DNA of 6,740 nt from a bacterium (GTDB lineage: Bacteria > Bacillota_I > Bacilli_A > RF39 > UBA660), in the NCBI GenBank assembly GCA_029007685.1, contig JAQXIG010000035.1:1-6740 (forward strand), read 5' to 3'. This document shows positions 5,859 to 6,740 of the stretch, one piece after another. A program made the position numbers and the translations under genes. Position 1 is the first letter of the stretch; each line of letters opens with the position of its first letter. Under the pieces are notes generated by a model. It saw nothing but the letters and a program-made list of their open reading frames with translations, ran no database searches and was not told where the DNA came from.

Positions 5859-5867
5859 TGATATACT
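5859..5867 (+). promoter_or_regulatory. extended -10 promoter of the lipoprotein gene
   Basis: TGATATACT is an extended -10 (TGn plus TATACT), nearly identical to the one at 5105. No good -35 is visible in the A-rich sequence upstream. Initiation would fall near 5874, leaving a leader of about 20 nt before ATG 5893. Confidence 0.55.
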
Positions 5868-5892
5868 AACATTAAAATAGAAAGGAGCAAAA

Positions 5893-6339
5893 ATGAAAAA
5901 AATAGTTGAAACCATACTCTTAGCATACCTTTGTTTATTCATGGTAACTGGTTGTGATACATATAAAAAGATAGACTTTGAAGTGCAAACAGAAGATAAA
6001 ATATCTATTCAATTAAGAACCAATGACAAGTATGATGTGACGAAGAATCTACCATTTATAATCACCAAAGAAGAAGAAACCATCAGTCAAGGTACTTTTA
6101 TAACTCTAGAAGAATATAATCTATATGTAGAGGCAGCTAAGTCCAATGAAAATATCACCATAATCGCAGAAAAAGAAAAGGACAATCTCGAATATGTCTT
6201 CTATTCTCATAACGATAGTGAATACAACTATATCATCAAGATAAAAAATTCAAATACTGGTATACTATTAGTAAACACTGTCTCTCAAGAATCTGAAGAA
6301 GCATGTTTTAAAGAATTGAAAATTAGTAAAAAATCATAG
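5893..6339 (+). CDS. small lipoprotein of unknown function
   Basis: The gene encodes 148 residues with a typical lipoprotein signal peptide: MKK, a hydrophobic stretch at 8-18, and the lipobox VTGC with C21 as the predicted lipidated Cys. The mature part (about 128 residues) should be tethered to the outer face of the membrane. It is rich in Lys, Glu, Asn and Ile, has a regular alternation typical of beta strands (for example ISIQLRTNDKYDV and YNYIIKIKNSNTGILLVNTV), and contains no catalytic motif I can recognise. The Shine-Dalgarno AAAGGAG (5881-5887) lies 5 nt before the start, and the gene has its own promoter. It appears intact although flanked by two decayed genes. I do not recognise the family. 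Confidence 0.8.
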   Translation: MKKIVETILLAYLCLFMVTGCDTYKKIDFEVQTEDKISIQLRTNDKYDVTKNLPFIITKEEETISQGTFITLEEYNLYVEAAKSNENITIIAEKEKDNLEYVFYSHNDSEYNYIIKIKNSNTGILLVNTVSQESEEACFKELKISKKS

Positions 6340-6342
6340 CAC

Positions 6343-6371
6343 GTATAGTAACTCTATATAGTACTTTTTTT
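6343..6371 (+). terminator. weak possible terminator after the lipoprotein gene
   Basis: GTATAG (6343-6348) can pair with CTATAT (6354-6359, one G-U pair) just past the stop codon, and a T7 run follows at 6365-6371. The stem is short, AT-rich and separated by 5 nt from the T run, so the call is tentative. Confidence 0.3.
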
Positions 6372-6500
6372 ACCTAACAGGAAAGTTCTTTTAGACACTA
6401 CTAGAGAGCAAAGAAAAATAAAAAGTAAAAGTGCATATCAAAATCTAGGGGTTTGTCTACACTCTGAAAAAGAGAAAAATAATTTTTTGTCTTTTTATTA
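6372..6500. other. intergenic stretch with nothing recognisable
   Basis: No open frame with a ribosome binding site, RNA gene or good terminator is visible on either strand. It may be further decayed sequence of the ABC-2 permease remnant that follows. A CTCT/AGAG mini-hairpin near 6465-6476 is too short to mean anything. Confidence 0.5.
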
Positions 6501-6504
6501 ATGT

Positions 6505-6730
6505 CTAGCAAATAAAGTTCAGTTCATGTTTCTTGTGTGGAGCTTTTATTCCTATAGAATTTTCACCTAATTCTGTACAAAAAATATTACATATATTAGC
6601 ATCTTATTGATATATAAAAACAAATGAATTGTTAAAAACGATTGGAGTATTTAATTTTGAAACTATTAAACCTATTATAATAAACTTGATAGTGTGTATA
6701 ATTGTCAATGATGTGAGACGAAAAAAGTAA
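6505..6730 (+). pseudogene. remnant of an ABC-2 type transporter permease (C-terminus)
   Basis: The frame from 6509 to TAA 6728-6730, broken by TGA 6608-6610, reads FSSCFLCGAFIPIEFSP, then a short helix, then SY-stop-YIKTNELLKTIGVFNF, then ETIKPIIINLIVCIIV, ending in DVRRKK. This matches the end of ABC-2 permeases: a transmembrane helix with the (C/S)G-F-P motif, the conserved YWY(I/V)K-N segment, an extracellular loop, and a last transmembrane helix with a basic cytoplasmic tail. The TGA sits exactly at the expected Trp. Just upstream LANKVQF occurs in another frame (6505), as expected for LANVISL after a frameshift. The last helix looks shortened. No upstream part is recognisable in 6372-6500. 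This family normally pairs with a separate ATPase; none is next to it here. Confidence 0.6.
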
Positions 6731-6740
6731 AAATAAAAGT

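Noticed and set aside
6447..6470. A G-rich stretch followed by TTTGTCTACACTCTGA that could resemble an insertion-sequence end
   Set aside because: No inverted partner, target duplication or transposase fragment is found in the window.

Overview
The window is AT-rich (most wobble positions are A or T) and uses strong AGGAGG-type ribosome binding sites. Its gene content is that of a low-GC Gram-positive bacterium: the tail of ribosomal protein L9 followed by dnaB, a LysM/G5/M23 wall peptidase, a WalJ-type metallo-hydrolase and rlmH. This fits a Bacillota lineage, probably gut Bacilli, Erysipelotrichia or RF39-like; that placement is inference from order and composition only. All Trp codons in intact genes are TGG, and CGG and AGG fall at conserved Arg positions, so the standard bacterial code is assumed.

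Layout: 1-115 is the 3' end of rplI. 116-365 is a spacer with one short ORF that has a good ribosome binding site but is probably frameshifted. 366-4485 is a tight four-gene run, dnaB - M23 peptidase - walJ - rlmH, with 8-nt, 2-nt and 1-nt junctions, closed by a small hairpin that begins inside the rlmH stop codon. 4526-4611 is a complete tRNA-Leu(GAG) with its own promoter and a good downstream terminator. 4680-5022 is the decayed C-terminal half of an ABC-transporter ATPase. 5105-5830 holds a promoter and a flavin-reductase-like gene followed in frame, after a TAG, by a damaged rubredoxin domain; together these look like a broken high-molecular-weight rubredoxin (Hrb-type) gene. 5859-6339 is a promoter and a small lipoprotein of unknown function. 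6340-6740 carries the decayed C-terminus of an ABC-2 type permease.

The first half is conserved housekeeping: replication fork helicase, cell-wall hydrolysis and its WalJ-linked partner, and 23S rRNA methylation. The second half, after the tRNA, is a zone of gene decay with three remnants (ABC ATPase, rubredoxin module, ABC-2 permease) between two apparently intact small genes. I see no CRISPR, complete transposon, phage or new defence system. The most notable observation is the loss of the rubredoxin module by a Trp-to-stop change plus loss of one metal-binding Cys.
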